Below, piece after piece: positions 26,461 through 37,512 of a stretch of DNA of 38,676 nucleotides. Positions within the stretch are counted from its first letter, which is position 1. Each line of letters begins with the position of its first letter. This DNA comes from Candidatus Kuenenia stuttgartensis. GTDB taxonomy: Bacteria; Planctomycetota; UBA11346. Below the pieces are notes generated by a model that was given only the letters and a program-made list of their open reading frames with translations, searched no databases and was not told the DNA's origin. A program made the translations under genes and the position numbers. Location of the stretch: assembly GCA_945876185.1 (NCBI GenBank), contig CAMCMZ010000034.1, positions 1-38,676 of the forward strand, written 5' to 3'.

Positions 26461-26907
26461 CTACTCCGGATGCAACGGTTCCGGCTTCGGTTCCGGTGCA
26501 GGCGGCGTCGGCACCGTTCCCTGGTCAGGATCGGTGCTGCGCGCCTTGCGGATCAGTTCATCCATGCCGGTGCGCTTCTGCTCGTTCTCGTCGTAGGCGA
26601 AGGACAGGATGGGCAGCAGACGGGTGGTCACCGATTTGGCGTAGGCGCTCTGGATCCGGCCGCGCACGGCGGCGAGGGCGGCTTCGGCCTGGCGGCGTTC
26701 CGGGCGGGTGCCCAGCGCGGTCCAGTAGGCCTTGGCCTCGTGCAGGTCGCCGCTCATCTCGACCCGGGTGATGGTGACCACGCGCAAGCGGGGATCGTCG
26801 GTCAGGGCCTGGAGCGTGCTGGCGATCTCGCGCCGAAGCAGCGATTCCAGGCGCGCCTTGCGGGAAGGACCGTGGCTATTTCTTTTGGATCCGGCCGGTG
26901 CGGGCAT
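26461..26907 (-). CDS. rbfA: 30S ribosome-binding factor RbfA
   Basis: 148 aa. RbfA binds the maturing 30S subunit near helix 1 of 16S rRNA and helps late assembly, notably in the cold. The KH-like fold is visible: ARLESLLRREIASTLQALTD, PRLRVVTITRVEMSGDLHEAKAYW, and a helix with AVRGRIQSAYAKSVTTRLLP followed by ILSFAYDENEQ. The C-terminus is an acidic, proline-rich tail. It begins 15 bp behind infB, the usual order nusA-infB-rbfA; truB, which often follows, is absent and repeats come instead. Confidence 0.93.
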   Translation of the reverse strand: MPAPAGSKRNSHGPSRKARLESLLRREIASTLQALTDDPRLRVVTITRVEMSGDLHEAKAYWTALGTRPERRQAEAALAAVRGRIQSAYAKSVTTRLLPILSFAYDENEQKRTGMDELIRKARSTDPDQGTVPTPPAPEPKPEPLHPE

Positions 26908-26922
26908 GGTTCAGGCAGCGGC

Positions 26923-29985
<3,063 letters not shown>

Positions 29986-30027
29986 GAATGACGACTCCGG
30001 GGTGATGCTCCGACAGGACGCGGCTGA

Positions 30028-31365
30028 TTACGCCCTGCTCGGAGGCTCCTGGGCGTTGGCGCCCGGGTCGAGGGTGACGCCGGCGGCGGCGGCCTGGGCT
30101 GCGGCCTCGGCTTCGGCGGCGGCGATGGCGCGCGCCTCTTCGTCAGCGGCGATGCGTTCGGATTCAAGGCGGCGGCGGACGATCTCGTCCTTTTCCGCAC
30201 GCTGCTCGGGATCAAGCAGCGCTTCGGCGCGCTCGATCAGCTTGCCGGCGCGGTCGAGATCGATGCTCGCGCCTTCCAGCGTTTCGATGATGCGCTCAGC
30301 TGTCTGGGCCGCGAGCACGGCCAGACTGTCGAGGTGGTTGTCGAGGAACTGTTCACGCAGGAAGTCGTCCATCAGCTTCTCGTCGATCAGCTTCTGCAGC
30401 TGGTCCGAGCCCTTCTGGCGCTGCAACGCAGCGTTCTCCTCGCTCATCACGTCGATCTTGTAGCGGGTCAGGCGCGCGCTCAGGCGGACATTCTGGCCCG
30501 CCTTGCCGATCGCCAGCGGCAGCTGGTCTTGCGACACCACGACTCGGGCGCGGTCGCGGAAGTGGTCGTAGCTGATCCGCAGCACGCGGGCGGGTTTCAG
30601 TGAGTTTTCGATGAACTGGGCTGGATCTTCGGCCCACGGGATGATGTCGATCTTCTCGCCGCCAAGCTCATCCGTGACCTTGGTGATGCGGCTGCCGCGC
30701 ATGCCGACGCAGGACCCGACCGGGTCGACGCGCGGATCGACCGAGGCGACCGCGATCTTGGTGCGGCGGCCGGGTTCGCGCACGATGCCCTTGATCTCGA
30801 TCAGGCCGTCGGCGACCTCGGGGATCTCGGCCTTGAACAGTTCCTTGACGAAGTTGCCGTGGGTGCGCGACAGGACGATGCGGACGCGCGCACCCTTCTT
30901 TTCGACCTTCAGTACATAGGCGCGGATGACGCTGCCGGTGCGGTAGACCTCGCCGGGGATCTGTTCTTCGCGCGGCAGGATCGCCTCGGCGCGGCCGAGC
31001 GAGACGATGAACATGCCGTGCTCTTCCCGCATGATCGTACCGCTCACGACCGTCTGCGCGCGGGTGATGAAGTCGTCATACACGCTGTCGCGTTCGGTTT
31101 CCTTCAACCCCTGGACGAAGACCTGCTTCGCCACGTTGGCGACGATGCGGCCGAGCTCTTCAAGATTGACCGGCTTGTCGTCCTCGAAGGCGCGGATCTC
31201 GCCGGTCTCGCGGTCGATCGTGACCGTGAATTCGCCTTCCGCATCGAAGCGCTTCTGTGCCGCCTGCTGCAGCGCGCGCTCCATGTGGTCGAGGATGAGG
31301 TTCTTGTCGAGGTTGCGCTCGCGGGCCAGCGCATCGACGCGTTGCATGAAATTGCCGAGGTTCAT
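30028..31365 (-). CDS. nusA: Transcription termination/antitermination factor NusA
   Basis: 445 aa from the ATG at 31365. NusA binds RNA polymerase and RNA and modulates pausing, termination and antitermination. The N-terminal polymerase-binding domain is NFMQRVDALARERNLDKN; the S1 domain follows (VSGTIMREEHGMFIVSLG...ARVRIVLSRTH); then KH domains with DPVGSCVGMRGSRI and LPLAIGKAGQNVRLSARLT. The end is an Ala/Glu-rich helix. The frame is open upstream to 31653, but that part has no NusA similarity and contains a terminator hairpin. rimP, which precedes nusA in many bacteria, is missing; an IS110 gene lies upstream instead. Confidence 0.95.
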   Translation of the reverse strand: MNLGNFMQRVDALARERNLDKNLILDHMERALQQAAQKRFDAEGEFTVTIDRETGEIRAFEDDKPVNLEELGRIVANVAKQVFVQGLKETERDSVYDDFITRAQTVVSGTIMREEHGMFIVSLGRAEAILPREEQIPGEVYRTGSVIRAYVLKVEKKGARVRIVLSRTHGNFVKELFKAEIPEVADGLIEIKGIVREPGRRTKIAVASVDPRVDPVGSCVGMRGSRITKVTDELGGEKIDIIPWAEDPAQFIENSLKPARVLRISYDHFRDRARVVVSQDQLPLAIGKAGQNVRLSARLTRYKIDVMSEENAALQRQKGSDQLQKLIDEKLMDDFLREQFLDNHLDSLAVLAAQTAERIIETLEGASIDLDRAGKLIERAEALLDPEQRAEKDEIVRRRLESERIAADEEARAIAAAEAEAAAQAAAAGVTLDPGANAQEPPSRA

Positions 31366-31413
31366 CGTCCACCCAAGGAAGGTGCCAGGAAGGCCAACAG
31401 GGTGCGCGGTAAG

Positions 31414-31443
31414 AAAAAGAGCGTGAGCCTGAGGCCCACGCTC
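31414..31443 (-). terminator. Intrinsic terminator hairpin in the nusA leader
   Basis: Read on the minus strand, arms gagcgtg and cacgctc (outer, 7 bp) and gcc/ggc (inner, 3 bp) close on a 3-base loop, followed at once by TTTTTCTT. The T run ends 48 bases before the nusA ATG. It could end transcription coming from the IS110 side, or act as an attenuator through which the nusA operon is controlled. Confidence 0.7.
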
Positions 31444-31956
31444 GGTACCGCACGTCCCCGAAGGTGAGGGCGGGGAGGCTAGGAAGCATGTCAAGACGGT
31501 CAAGCGCGCGATTCGAGCGCGTCTGGCGGGATCGCCCAGATGTCTGGGACAAATCAGATCGGAATCGGTTTCGTAAATCGCTGTCCGGGAGGACATACAC
31601 CCATGAGCGACCATGGCCACGCCCGTGATGAATTCCCCACCATGGATCTTCACCTTTCCCGACCAGCATCGGCTCGTTCACCACCCCTGTGCCATCCCCC
31701 GAGATGCCACGAGCGAATCAAGGCCCAGTGTGCGGGGGATCCTTCCGTTGAATCCGGCCCCCTTGACCCCTGCGCGCGGCAGCCTGTCTTCCCTGCGGGC
31801 GAAGGGACACTTGGCGTGTGGGTGAAGCGCAGACGTGCCGGTCCCTTCGCCCTCCGGTCAGCCTGGCTGCCGTGCTCGGCGTCAAGGGCGCTGCGCGCCG
31901 CCTGCGGCGGGGCCTGGTCATTGGTGTGCGACGAAGTGCCTCCGGCGGGGGCTCAG
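31444..31956. other. Non-coding stretch between nusA leader and IS110 gene
   Basis: About 500 bp without a convincing gene on either strand. It probably holds the nusA-operon promoter and the right end of the IS110 element, which lacks terminal inverted repeats and so cannot be delimited by eye. Open frames here are shadows with no recognisable domain. Confidence 0.5.
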
Positions 31957-33396
31957 CTAACCCTTGGCATGGGTGGCGAGGGGTGGATCCTGCGGTTGCG
32001 GTCCGCGCCTGGGAACGCGCTTGGGACTCTGATCCCGCAAATTCGCGCTGGGCGCGGCCGCGTTTTTTCTTCGTTTGGCTTCGCGTCGCGAGATGGGGGC
32101 ATCCAGCTTGGCCGGTGGTGGCGTCGGGGTGGCAGATGGAGTGGCGGCGCGAGCGGCCTGGGCCGCATCGGCCTGCTGTCGGCGCTTGGCCTCGTGGGCG
32201 GGGTCGAATGGCTTGCCGGTGAGCAGGATGGCGTGAGCGATGCGCAGCAGCTTGGCCATGACCGCGACCTGGGCTTCGAGGCGGGTCTTGCCGTTCTCCG
32301 TGATGAGGCGGTGATAGAATTCCTTGAGCACGGGGTTGTACTGGACGCCAGACATGGCGGAGGTGAAAAGGACGGCCCGGACATGGGCATTGCCGCGATG
32401 GCTGATGCCGTAGTCGTGCCGTTCATCGCCACTGGCCTCGGCGATGGGGTCGAGTCCGGCCCAGGCGATGAGGGACTTGGCGTGGGGAAAGCGGGTCGGA
32501 TCGCCGATCTCGCAGGCCAGGCAGGCAGCGGTCCAGGCGGCAATGCCAGGTATGCTATCCAGCAGATCGACGGCCTTGGCCAGGGGCGACTGGGGATCGG
32601 CAGTGATGATCTTGAGCAGGTCGGCCTGGCCTTGGTCGATGCGGATCTGGGTGTCGCGCAAGTGCGCCACCAGCAGGCGGATGGTCGCGGCGGTGGCGGC
32701 ATCGGTCAGGCTCGCCACCGAGCGCTTGGCGTTCTCGATCAGTTCAGCGGCGCGGATGCCGTCAATGTGCGGGATGGCATCGACCGCCGGCACCTCCGCC
32801 TTGGCCAGGAGCGCTGCCGTCGGGTAGCGCTCCAGCAGCGCCAGCACCCAGGCCGGCAGACCGTAACGGCAGAAGCGCACCAGATCGGGCTGGGCCCCCA
32901 CCAGCAGGGTCTGCAACCGCTGGCTGGTCGCGGTCAGCTCGCCCGAGAGGGCGCGCACAGTGCGATAAAACACGATCGGCCCGGATTCGGCCTCCACCTC
33001 AGGCTGGCGCGTGGCGCAGCGCTCCAGCAGGAAGCGGGCGATATCGCTGGCCGCCGCCGCGTCGCCAGGGGCGCGATGCAGGCGGGACAAGCGGAAGGCA
33101 TGCACCGCCGCCGCATTCAGCTTGAAGACGCGCAGCTGCTTCACCCAGCGCTTCTCACGCCGGAAGAACGCAAGCCAATTGCGCTCCATACCGCCGGTGG
33201 ACTCGATGCCGACCAGAAACCGCGCCTCGGGGTGGCGTTCCCGCAGGTCGTCGACCAGCCGACTCATCGCGGCATGATCGGGATGGGTATCGTCGAAGAT
33301 GCCGGTGTGCAGCACCGTGCCGTGGTGATTACGGATCTCGACGTCGATCCGGCCTTTGCTGCAATCGCAGCCAACGGCAATGAGGGGTTCGGGCAA
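31957..33396 (-). CDS. IS110-family transposase (DEDD, IS116/IS110/IS902 type)
   Basis: 479 aa from TTG at 33396, chosen because AGGAG stands five bases before it and the protein then opens MPEPLIAVGCDCSKGRIDV, the RuvC-like first Asp. Further acidic residues are in VGIESTGG and DAAAASDIARFL. The C-terminal domain has IPGIAAWTAACLACEIGD, FPHAKSLIAWAGLDP, a Ser-Gly pair and HRGNAHVRAVLFTSAMSG, where the family's nucleophilic serine lies. A Lys/Arg/Pro-rich tail of ~70 residues ends it. IS110 recombinases act with a structured bridge RNA encoded next to the gene. The frame is intact, so the element may be active. Confidence 0.9.
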   Translation of the reverse strand: MPEPLIAVGCDCSKGRIDVEIRNHHGTVLHTGIFDDTHPDHAAMSRLVDDLRERHPEARFLVGIESTGGMERNWLAFFRREKRWVKQLRVFKLNAAAVHAFRLSRLHRAPGDAAAASDIARFLLERCATRQPEVEAESGPIVFYRTVRALSGELTATSQRLQTLLVGAQPDLVRFCRYGLPAWVLALLERYPTAALLAKAEVPAVDAIPHIDGIRAAELIENAKRSVASLTDAATAATIRLLVAHLRDTQIRIDQGQADLLKIITADPQSPLAKAVDLLDSIPGIAAWTAACLACEIGDPTRFPHAKSLIAWAGLDPIAEASGDERHDYGISHRGNAHVRAVLFTSAMSGVQYNPVLKEFYHRLITENGKTRLEAQVAVMAKLLRIAHAILLTGKPFDPAHEAKRRQQADAAQAARAATPSATPTPPPAKLDAPISRREAKRRKNAAAPSANLRDQSPKRVPRRGPQPQDPPLATHAKG

Positions 33397-33600
33397 GGGG
33401 ACTCCTGGGTTCGGGGTGATGCCTCCGGAGCTCCTGTGGCGGTGAGGTATCAGACCAGCCTGGTGGAATGCGGGGTCATGCCCCAAGGTGCCGACTCGGA
33501 CTTGGACCTCACCACAGGAGGCACAATCTCGGGGACGGGGTCGAGCCCCAAAGGAGATTACGTGCTCTCCGGCAGCGGATGCCGCTTCTAACGGCTGGCC
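33397..33600 (-). ncRNA. Candidate IS110 bridge RNA region
   Basis: Directly upstream of the transposase, ctcctgtgg-cgg-tgaggt (33431-33448) pairs with acctcaccacaggag (33506-33520) over 15 bp with a 3-base bulge, closing a 57-base loop that contains its own gggg-tcatg-cccc hairpin. A second hairpin, ggggtcgagcccc, follows. In the IS110 group the bridge RNA is encoded in the left-end non-coding part and read in the transposase direction; this region fits. Exact RNA ends and guide loops are not defined. Confidence 0.5.
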
Positions 33601-33657
33601 CTGGTTGCCCAAGACCAGTCGTCAGGAGACGACGGAATTACTCATACCAGGACCCCC

Positions 33658-33951
33658 ATGAAACCAACCCTGTTCCTCATCCCCGCTGTGGTGCTGCTCG
33701 CCGGCTGCGCCGCCTTCAACGACACCCGTTTGGTCTCCAGCCGCTACACCACGGTCGGCCAGGAACTGATCGACCTCAAGAAGGCCCGCGACGCCGGACT
33801 CATCAACGAGATCGAGTTTCAGCAGCAGCGCCAAAAGATTCTGAAGATGAACGACCTCGAAATCGATGCCGCCATGCTGGGCGACAAGAAGAACGAGACC
33901 GTCGGCAAGTCCAAGTCCGAAGCGGAGACGGCCGCCAAGCCCGCGCCCTGA
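33658..33951 (+). CDS. Small lipoprotein, unknown function
   Basis: 97 aa. The signal sequence ends in the lipobox LAGC with Cys17, so the mature protein should be lipid-anchored. Residues ~40-65 (LIDLKKARDAGLINEIEFQQ) resemble the SHOCT short-helix motif (LxxLxxxGxIxxxEFxxxK). A Lys/Glu/Ala-rich tail follows. It begins just outside the IS110 left side; the 45 bases before it include ctggt/accag and gtcgtc/gacgac self-complementary pairs. Function unknown. Confidence 0.7.
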   Translation: MKPTLFLIPAVVLLAGCAAFNDTRLVSSRYTTVGQELIDLKKARDAGLINEIEFQQQRQKILKMNDLEIDAAMLGDKKNETVGKSKSEAETAAKPAP

Positions 33952-33966
33952 ACCGTCTGATCGAAT

Positions 33967-34377
33967 CTACGCACGCAGTTCCTGCCCCGGCTTAACCACC
34001 CACGCCGAGTCGTGCCGGGTGAACCCGAGGTGCGGATAGTAATCCACCGCCTGCGGTGCCGACAACAAAACCAGCGATGCCCCGGGCGCCGCCGCCCGCA
34101 CCTGGGCGATGAGCCCCTTGCCGACACCGCGACGTTGGTGGCTGTCGCGCACCGCCAGGTCGGACAGGTAGGTGACGTACACGGAATCAGTCAGCGCCCG
34201 CGCGACTCCGACTAGCACCTCCGATTCCCACGCCCCGACCACCAGGTTCGCCTCAGCGAGCATCGCCGCCATGCGCGGCTGATCATCGACCGGCCGTCGC
34301 CCACCCAGAGTGCAGGCGTGATAGACCGCGATCAGATCATCAAGGGGCGGGCGTTCGCGACGGTAGGTGATGGTCAT
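33967..34377 (-). CDS. GNAT-family N-acetyltransferase
   Basis: 136 aa from ATG 34377. GNAT core: VGAWESEVLVGVARALTD, then the strand YVTYLSDLAVRDSHQRRGVG with the acetyl-CoA loop Q-R-R-G-V-G-K-G, then SLVLLSAPQAVDYYPHLGF. Substrate unknown. The ATG overlaps the stop of the large nucleotidyltransferase-GNAT gene by 4 bp (34374-34377), so the two form one translational unit with three acetyltransferase domains. The frame is open further upstream, but that part overlaps the neighbour and is not GNAT-like. Confidence 0.85.
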   Translation of the reverse strand: MTITYRRERPPLDDLIAVYHACTLGGRRPVDDQPRMAAMLAEANLVVGAWESEVLVGVARALTDSVYVTYLSDLAVRDSHQRRGVGKGLIAQVRAAAPGASLVLLSAPQAVDYYPHLGFTRHDSAWVVKPGQELRA

Positions 34378-36272
34378 GGGCTGGGGTTTCCGGGCGGGGG
34401 ATCCCCACGCAACCGCGCGAACCAGACCTGGTCGACGCGTTCGCCGTTCAGGATCGCCGCCTGACGGAACACGCCTTCCTGGCGGAACCCACATCGGCGG
34501 GCGACTGTCTGGCTGCGGTGGTTGTCGGGGTGGGTGGACAACGTCAGCCGCTCCAGACCCAGGTCCTTGAAGGCATGATCGCACACGGCCGCCAGGGAGC
34601 GCGTCATCACCCCGCGTCCTTCTGCGTTTTGGCTGACGAAATATCCGATTTCGCAGGTTTTCACCGTGTGATCGATGCCTTTGAGAAAGATGCGTCCGAC
34701 CAGCCGACCATCAAGGAGGATGACCAGAATGCGTCGGCGGCCTTCGATGCATTCCCGGGCAAAATCTCGGTAGAGAAGTTGCAAGTCCGCGAGCGTCTTG
34801 GGCAGTGGCGTCAGGAACCGGGCCATCCGTTCTCGTTCGTTCTCGATGATCGCGAAGACGGCCGGTAGGTCGGCATCGTTTTGGTCGCGCAGTAGGACCC
34901 CGCCACCTGCGTCCAAGCGCAGCGTTCCGTACTGCGGCAGACGCGCCGTTGGGCTGGATCCGGCGCGCAACCGCGCGAACCAGAGCTGGTCGACGCGCTC
35001 ACCGTTGAGCATCGCTGCCTGGCGGAACACGCCTTCCTGGCGGAAGCCGCATCGGCGGGCGACCTCCTGGCTACGTTGGTTGTCAGGGTGGGTGAACAGC
35101 GAGAGGCGTTCCAGCCCGAGTTCGCCGAAAGCGTGGTCGCACACCACCGTCAAGGCACGGGTCATCACCCCGCGACCTTCGACAGCGGCGCTCAGCCAAT
35201 ACCCGATCAGAACTTTCTTCTCAGTCTGCTTGATATTTTCGAGCGAGATGCGGCCGACCAACCGGTCCTCGACCAGGATGGTGAAGTGGCGCACCCGGGC
35301 CGCATCGACATCTGCCTGCTGGCTGCGGAAATAGGCCCGAACATCGTCCACCTCTCGGGTGGCCGCCACCCAACCCATGAATCGCCCGAGCCGGTCGCGC
35401 TCACGATCGATGATGGCAAAAATGAGTTCGATGTCCGTGTCGATGGCGTCGCGCAGCACGACCCCACCACCGGCGTCCAGGCGCAACGTCCCGAATTGCG
35501 GCAGAGGTTCCGGCACCGGTTCGCGCGGCGATTCCCAGGCGAAGGTTCCGCGCACGCCGAGCAGACGCTGGCACAGATCCCCGGCCGCCGTGACCCGATC
35601 ACGGATGGCGGGCGCGGCGAGGGCGCGGCGTAAGAGCACAGCGGCGGCGGGATCCTCGGCCTCCAGCACCTGCAAGCGATCCTTGCGGCGGGGGCGGACG
35701 CGGCGGCGGTCGAGGAACCAGGCGTCGAGGATCCGCGGCAACGCTTCTCCTGCGAACAAGATCGCAAGTTCCGGATCGCGCTGCAAAACATCCAGACTAT
35801 CTTCAATCCAGGTGGCTGGACCATACTTGGCCTGGTTCAGCCGCACCGGATTCGGCGTTGGCGGCCGGTCGAGCCACGTGCGCGCCTCGGCCTGCAGATC
35901 GGCGCAGATCCCGTCGGGGTCGTACACCACCGCGCCGGTGGCAACCATGTGGGCGGTGCTCGGGCAGCCCTCGGACGCCTCCTCGCGGTACCAGCGCACC
36001 AGGCGGTGCACGGGATTGACGAAGATCTCGCAGGGAACCTCGGCAAAGAGGCGGGTTTGGCGTTGGCTCCATGATTCCCGGTTGATCACCTGGATGTCGA
36101 GATCGCTCGCCCGGTCGCCGCCACCGCGCACCACGGTGCCGCTGACGATGATCGCGCGCGCCGGCAGGTCGGCCGCGATCCAGGCGCAGACCTCGCGGCA
36201 GGCCGTGGCCCATGGTTCGGGCAGGTTGGGTGGAATGGCGAATGATGGTGTGGGTGAAGAAGAAGGCTGCAT
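34374..36272 (-). CDS. Nucleotidyltransferase - GNAT - GNAT fusion protein
   Basis: 632 aa in three parts. Residues ~35-140 are a Pol-beta-type nucleotidyltransferase domain with GTVVRGGGDRASDLDIQV (G45, D57, D59), followed by a helical part to ~245. Residues ~259-437 and ~446-622 are two RimJ/RimL-type acetyltransferase domains. Both begin with [FY]GTLRLDAGGGV, carry the acetyl-CoA loop EGRGVMTR and contain THPDN-RS-VARRCGFRQEGVFR; they are clearly an internal duplication. RimL-like enzymes acetylate protein N-termini or small amines; antibiotic nucleotidyltransferases and acetyltransferases are also such folds. It may modify small molecules or tRNA/peptides, which cannot be told here. It is translationally coupled to the single GNAT gene downstream. 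Confidence 0.85.
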   Translation of the reverse strand: MQPSSSPTPSFAIPPNLPEPWATACREVCAWIAADLPARAIIVSGTVVRGGGDRASDLDIQVINRESWSQRQTRLFAEVPCEIFVNPVHRLVRWYREEASEGCPSTAHMVATGAVVYDPDGICADLQAEARTWLDRPPTPNPVRLNQAKYGPATWIEDSLDVLQRDPELAILFAGEALPRILDAWFLDRRRVRPRRKDRLQVLEAEDPAAAVLLRRALAAPAIRDRVTAAGDLCQRLLGVRGTFAWESPREPVPEPLPQFGTLRLDAGGGVVLRDAIDTDIELIFAIIDRERDRLGRFMGWVAATREVDDVRAYFRSQQADVDAARVRHFTILVEDRLVGRISLENIKQTEKKVLIGYWLSAAVEGRGVMTRALTVVCDHAFGELGLERLSLFTHPDNQRSQEVARRCGFRQEGVFRQAAMLNGERVDQLWFARLRAGSSPTARLPQYGTLRLDAGGGVLLRDQNDADLPAVFAIIENERERMARFLTPLPKTLADLQLLYRDFARECIEGRRRILVILLDGRLVGRIFLKGIDHTVKTCEIGYFVSQNAEGRGVMTRSLAAVCDHAFKDLGLERLTLSTHPDNHRSQTVARRCGFRQEGVFRQAAILNGERVDQVWFARLRGDPPPGNPSP

Positions 36273-36294
36273 GGGGTATCCCGGAAATGAGAAC

Positions 36295-36320
36295 GACCCG
36301 GCCAGATTCCTGGCCGGGTC
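36295..36320 (-). terminator. 11-bp perfect hairpin upstream of the NTase-GNAT gene
   Basis: gacccggccag (36295-36305) and ctggccgggtc (36310-36320) pair perfectly around attc. It stands 23 bases before the ATG at 36272 and 26 bases behind the stop of a small minus-strand frame at 36346. It may end that frame's transcript or shape the leader of the fusion gene. The T content after it (gttctcattt) is weak. Confidence 0.5.
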
Positions 36321-36345
36321 GCGAAGGGTTTCGTTAGCAGGAAAC

Positions 36346-36486
36346 TCAGCGCGGACCCGACCTCGAACCGGTACCGGTAGAGGTGGTCATGATACGGACG
36401 GCGGAAGTGGACAAACGCAGGCGGCGCATGGGCGGGAACATGGTCACATAGTCATTGGGATCAACTGCGGGGTTGAACTTGATCAC
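36346..36486 (-). CDS. Possible small or fragmentary ORF
   Basis: 46 codons from GTG 36486 to TGA 36346, reading VIKFNPAVDPNDYVTMFPPM and then a basic stretch and a Ser/Thr/Gly-rich tail. It could be the last part of a lost gene, since a strong hairpin lies just behind its stop and the frame upstream is closed by TAG near 36560. I do not recognise it and see no ribosome site. Confidence 0.2.
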   Translation of the reverse strand: MIKFNPAVDPNDYVTMFPPMRRLRLSTSAVRIMTTSTGTGSRSGPR

Positions 36487-36554
36487 CCTCGCGTGTGGGT
36501 TGGATCGCCTCCGTGCGACGTCCAACCGACTTCCAGGCTGATGAATTTTGATAC

Positions 36555-36662
36555 ATGGGCACTATGGGCACTTATAAAAAGACGACCGTCGAGGTGGCCG
36601 ATGACCTCTTGGTGTTTGGTGTTCGGTGTTCGCCCAGGTCTTGGCGCGACGGCGGTCGATGA
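36555..36662 (+). pseudogene. Truncated VapB-like antitoxin remnant
   Basis: ATG at 36555 (and in frame at 36564) opens MGTMGTYKKTTVEVADDLL, which looks like the N-terminal strand and helix of VapB-type antitoxins (TTVEIxDDLL). After ten or so further codons the frame ends at TGA 36660-36662. A shifted frame gives QVLARRR, which could be the lost continuation. No toxin gene follows. Confidence 0.4.
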
Positions 36663-36828
36663 CTGACACCTCATTTTACACCTTCGTTCGGGGGAAGTTT
36701 CCCCTTCGGCGCAGGGAGGGCAGCGCCGATCATTCGGCCACTGGTCCAGGCCGAGCCATACTGACCTTTGTAGGTCCCCTTCCAGGTTCCACCTTCTGGG
36801 GCAAGGTGACCTCCACGTTCATCGCCAC

Positions 36829-37131
36829 CGTACCGATACGCTGGTTGCTGGGGTTCACCTACCTCGCAGCCGCACTGCCGAACGAGTCGAACAGGAACTC
36901 TATGCCTGCCTCACGTGGCTCACCATCGCTGCTGCCGCGCAGTCATCAGCTGACTAGGCGATCCGACGACAATACAGGCCGCAGCGCTGGAACTATCCCA
37001 ACCGACGCCAGGTGCGAAGAACCTGCCTCTTCACGATCATCACCGATTGGTTCTACCGGATCATGGCCGGAACCGTCAGCCACGACGATCTCATGGAATC
37101 AATGTCCGATGACATCAACGATCTCGCATGA
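36829..37131 (+). pseudogene. IS4-type transposase C-terminal remnant with internal stop
   Basis: The frame reads HLPRSRTAERVEQELYACL, resembling the LRSRTPExVxQEhYAxL segment near the end of IS4-family DDE transposases, then runs through a TAG at 36955-36957 and continues in frame to TGA 37129-37131 (RWNYPNRRQVRRTCLF, ending DDINDLA). The catalytic part upstream is absent or frameshifted. It is a dead fragment. Confidence 0.4.
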
Positions 37132-37401
37132 TACGCTGCAAAAAGACAACCAGGACGCAATGAACCTTGCACTCGCAAACACCCATACAATATGGGCGGC
37201 CTTTGGCTAAGTGAACGCCATTGGGCGCTTTCCAGCGGATGTTTTGCCCGCTGGCCTCGTCCCAAGTGCTGGGCGGTTTGGCCGTCGGCCAGACTCCGTT
37301 GCCCTCCGGACCCCGAAAGCCGGTCAAGGTCGGAGAGGGCGAATCGCGGCCAGCAGGGTGCCAGCCAAAGCCAGGATTGCGGTGAAAGTGAAGTGACGCA
37401 T
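37115..37401 (-). pseudogene. Frameshifted N-terminal remnant of a PQQ-type beta-propeller protein
   Basis: ATG 37401 with AAGGA nine to ten bases upstream opens a signal peptide, MRHFTFTAILALAGTLLAA. One frame over, the sequence continues TLTGFRGPEGNGVWPTAKPP and NIRWKAP, the hallmark start of planctomycetal PQQ-binding-like propeller proteins (FRGPxGxGxxP...W). The original frame stops after 25 codons. Similarity ends by about 37200, so both a frameshift and a truncation have occurred. The rest of the gene is missing. Confidence 0.6.
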
Positions 37402-37512
37402 GGTTAAGTATTCCTTCTTCATTGGGATTGGGTTGCTGGTTGTTGATGGAACATAAATGCTCAGACCAGAGCGCTGGCGCAGTCGCGCACCTGCAGTTAC
37501 TGATGATTCCGG

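Noticed and set aside
30028..31653. NusA with a 96-residue N-terminal extension
   Set aside because: The extension runs across the terminator hairpin and lacks similarity; the ATG at 31365 gives the normal NusA start.
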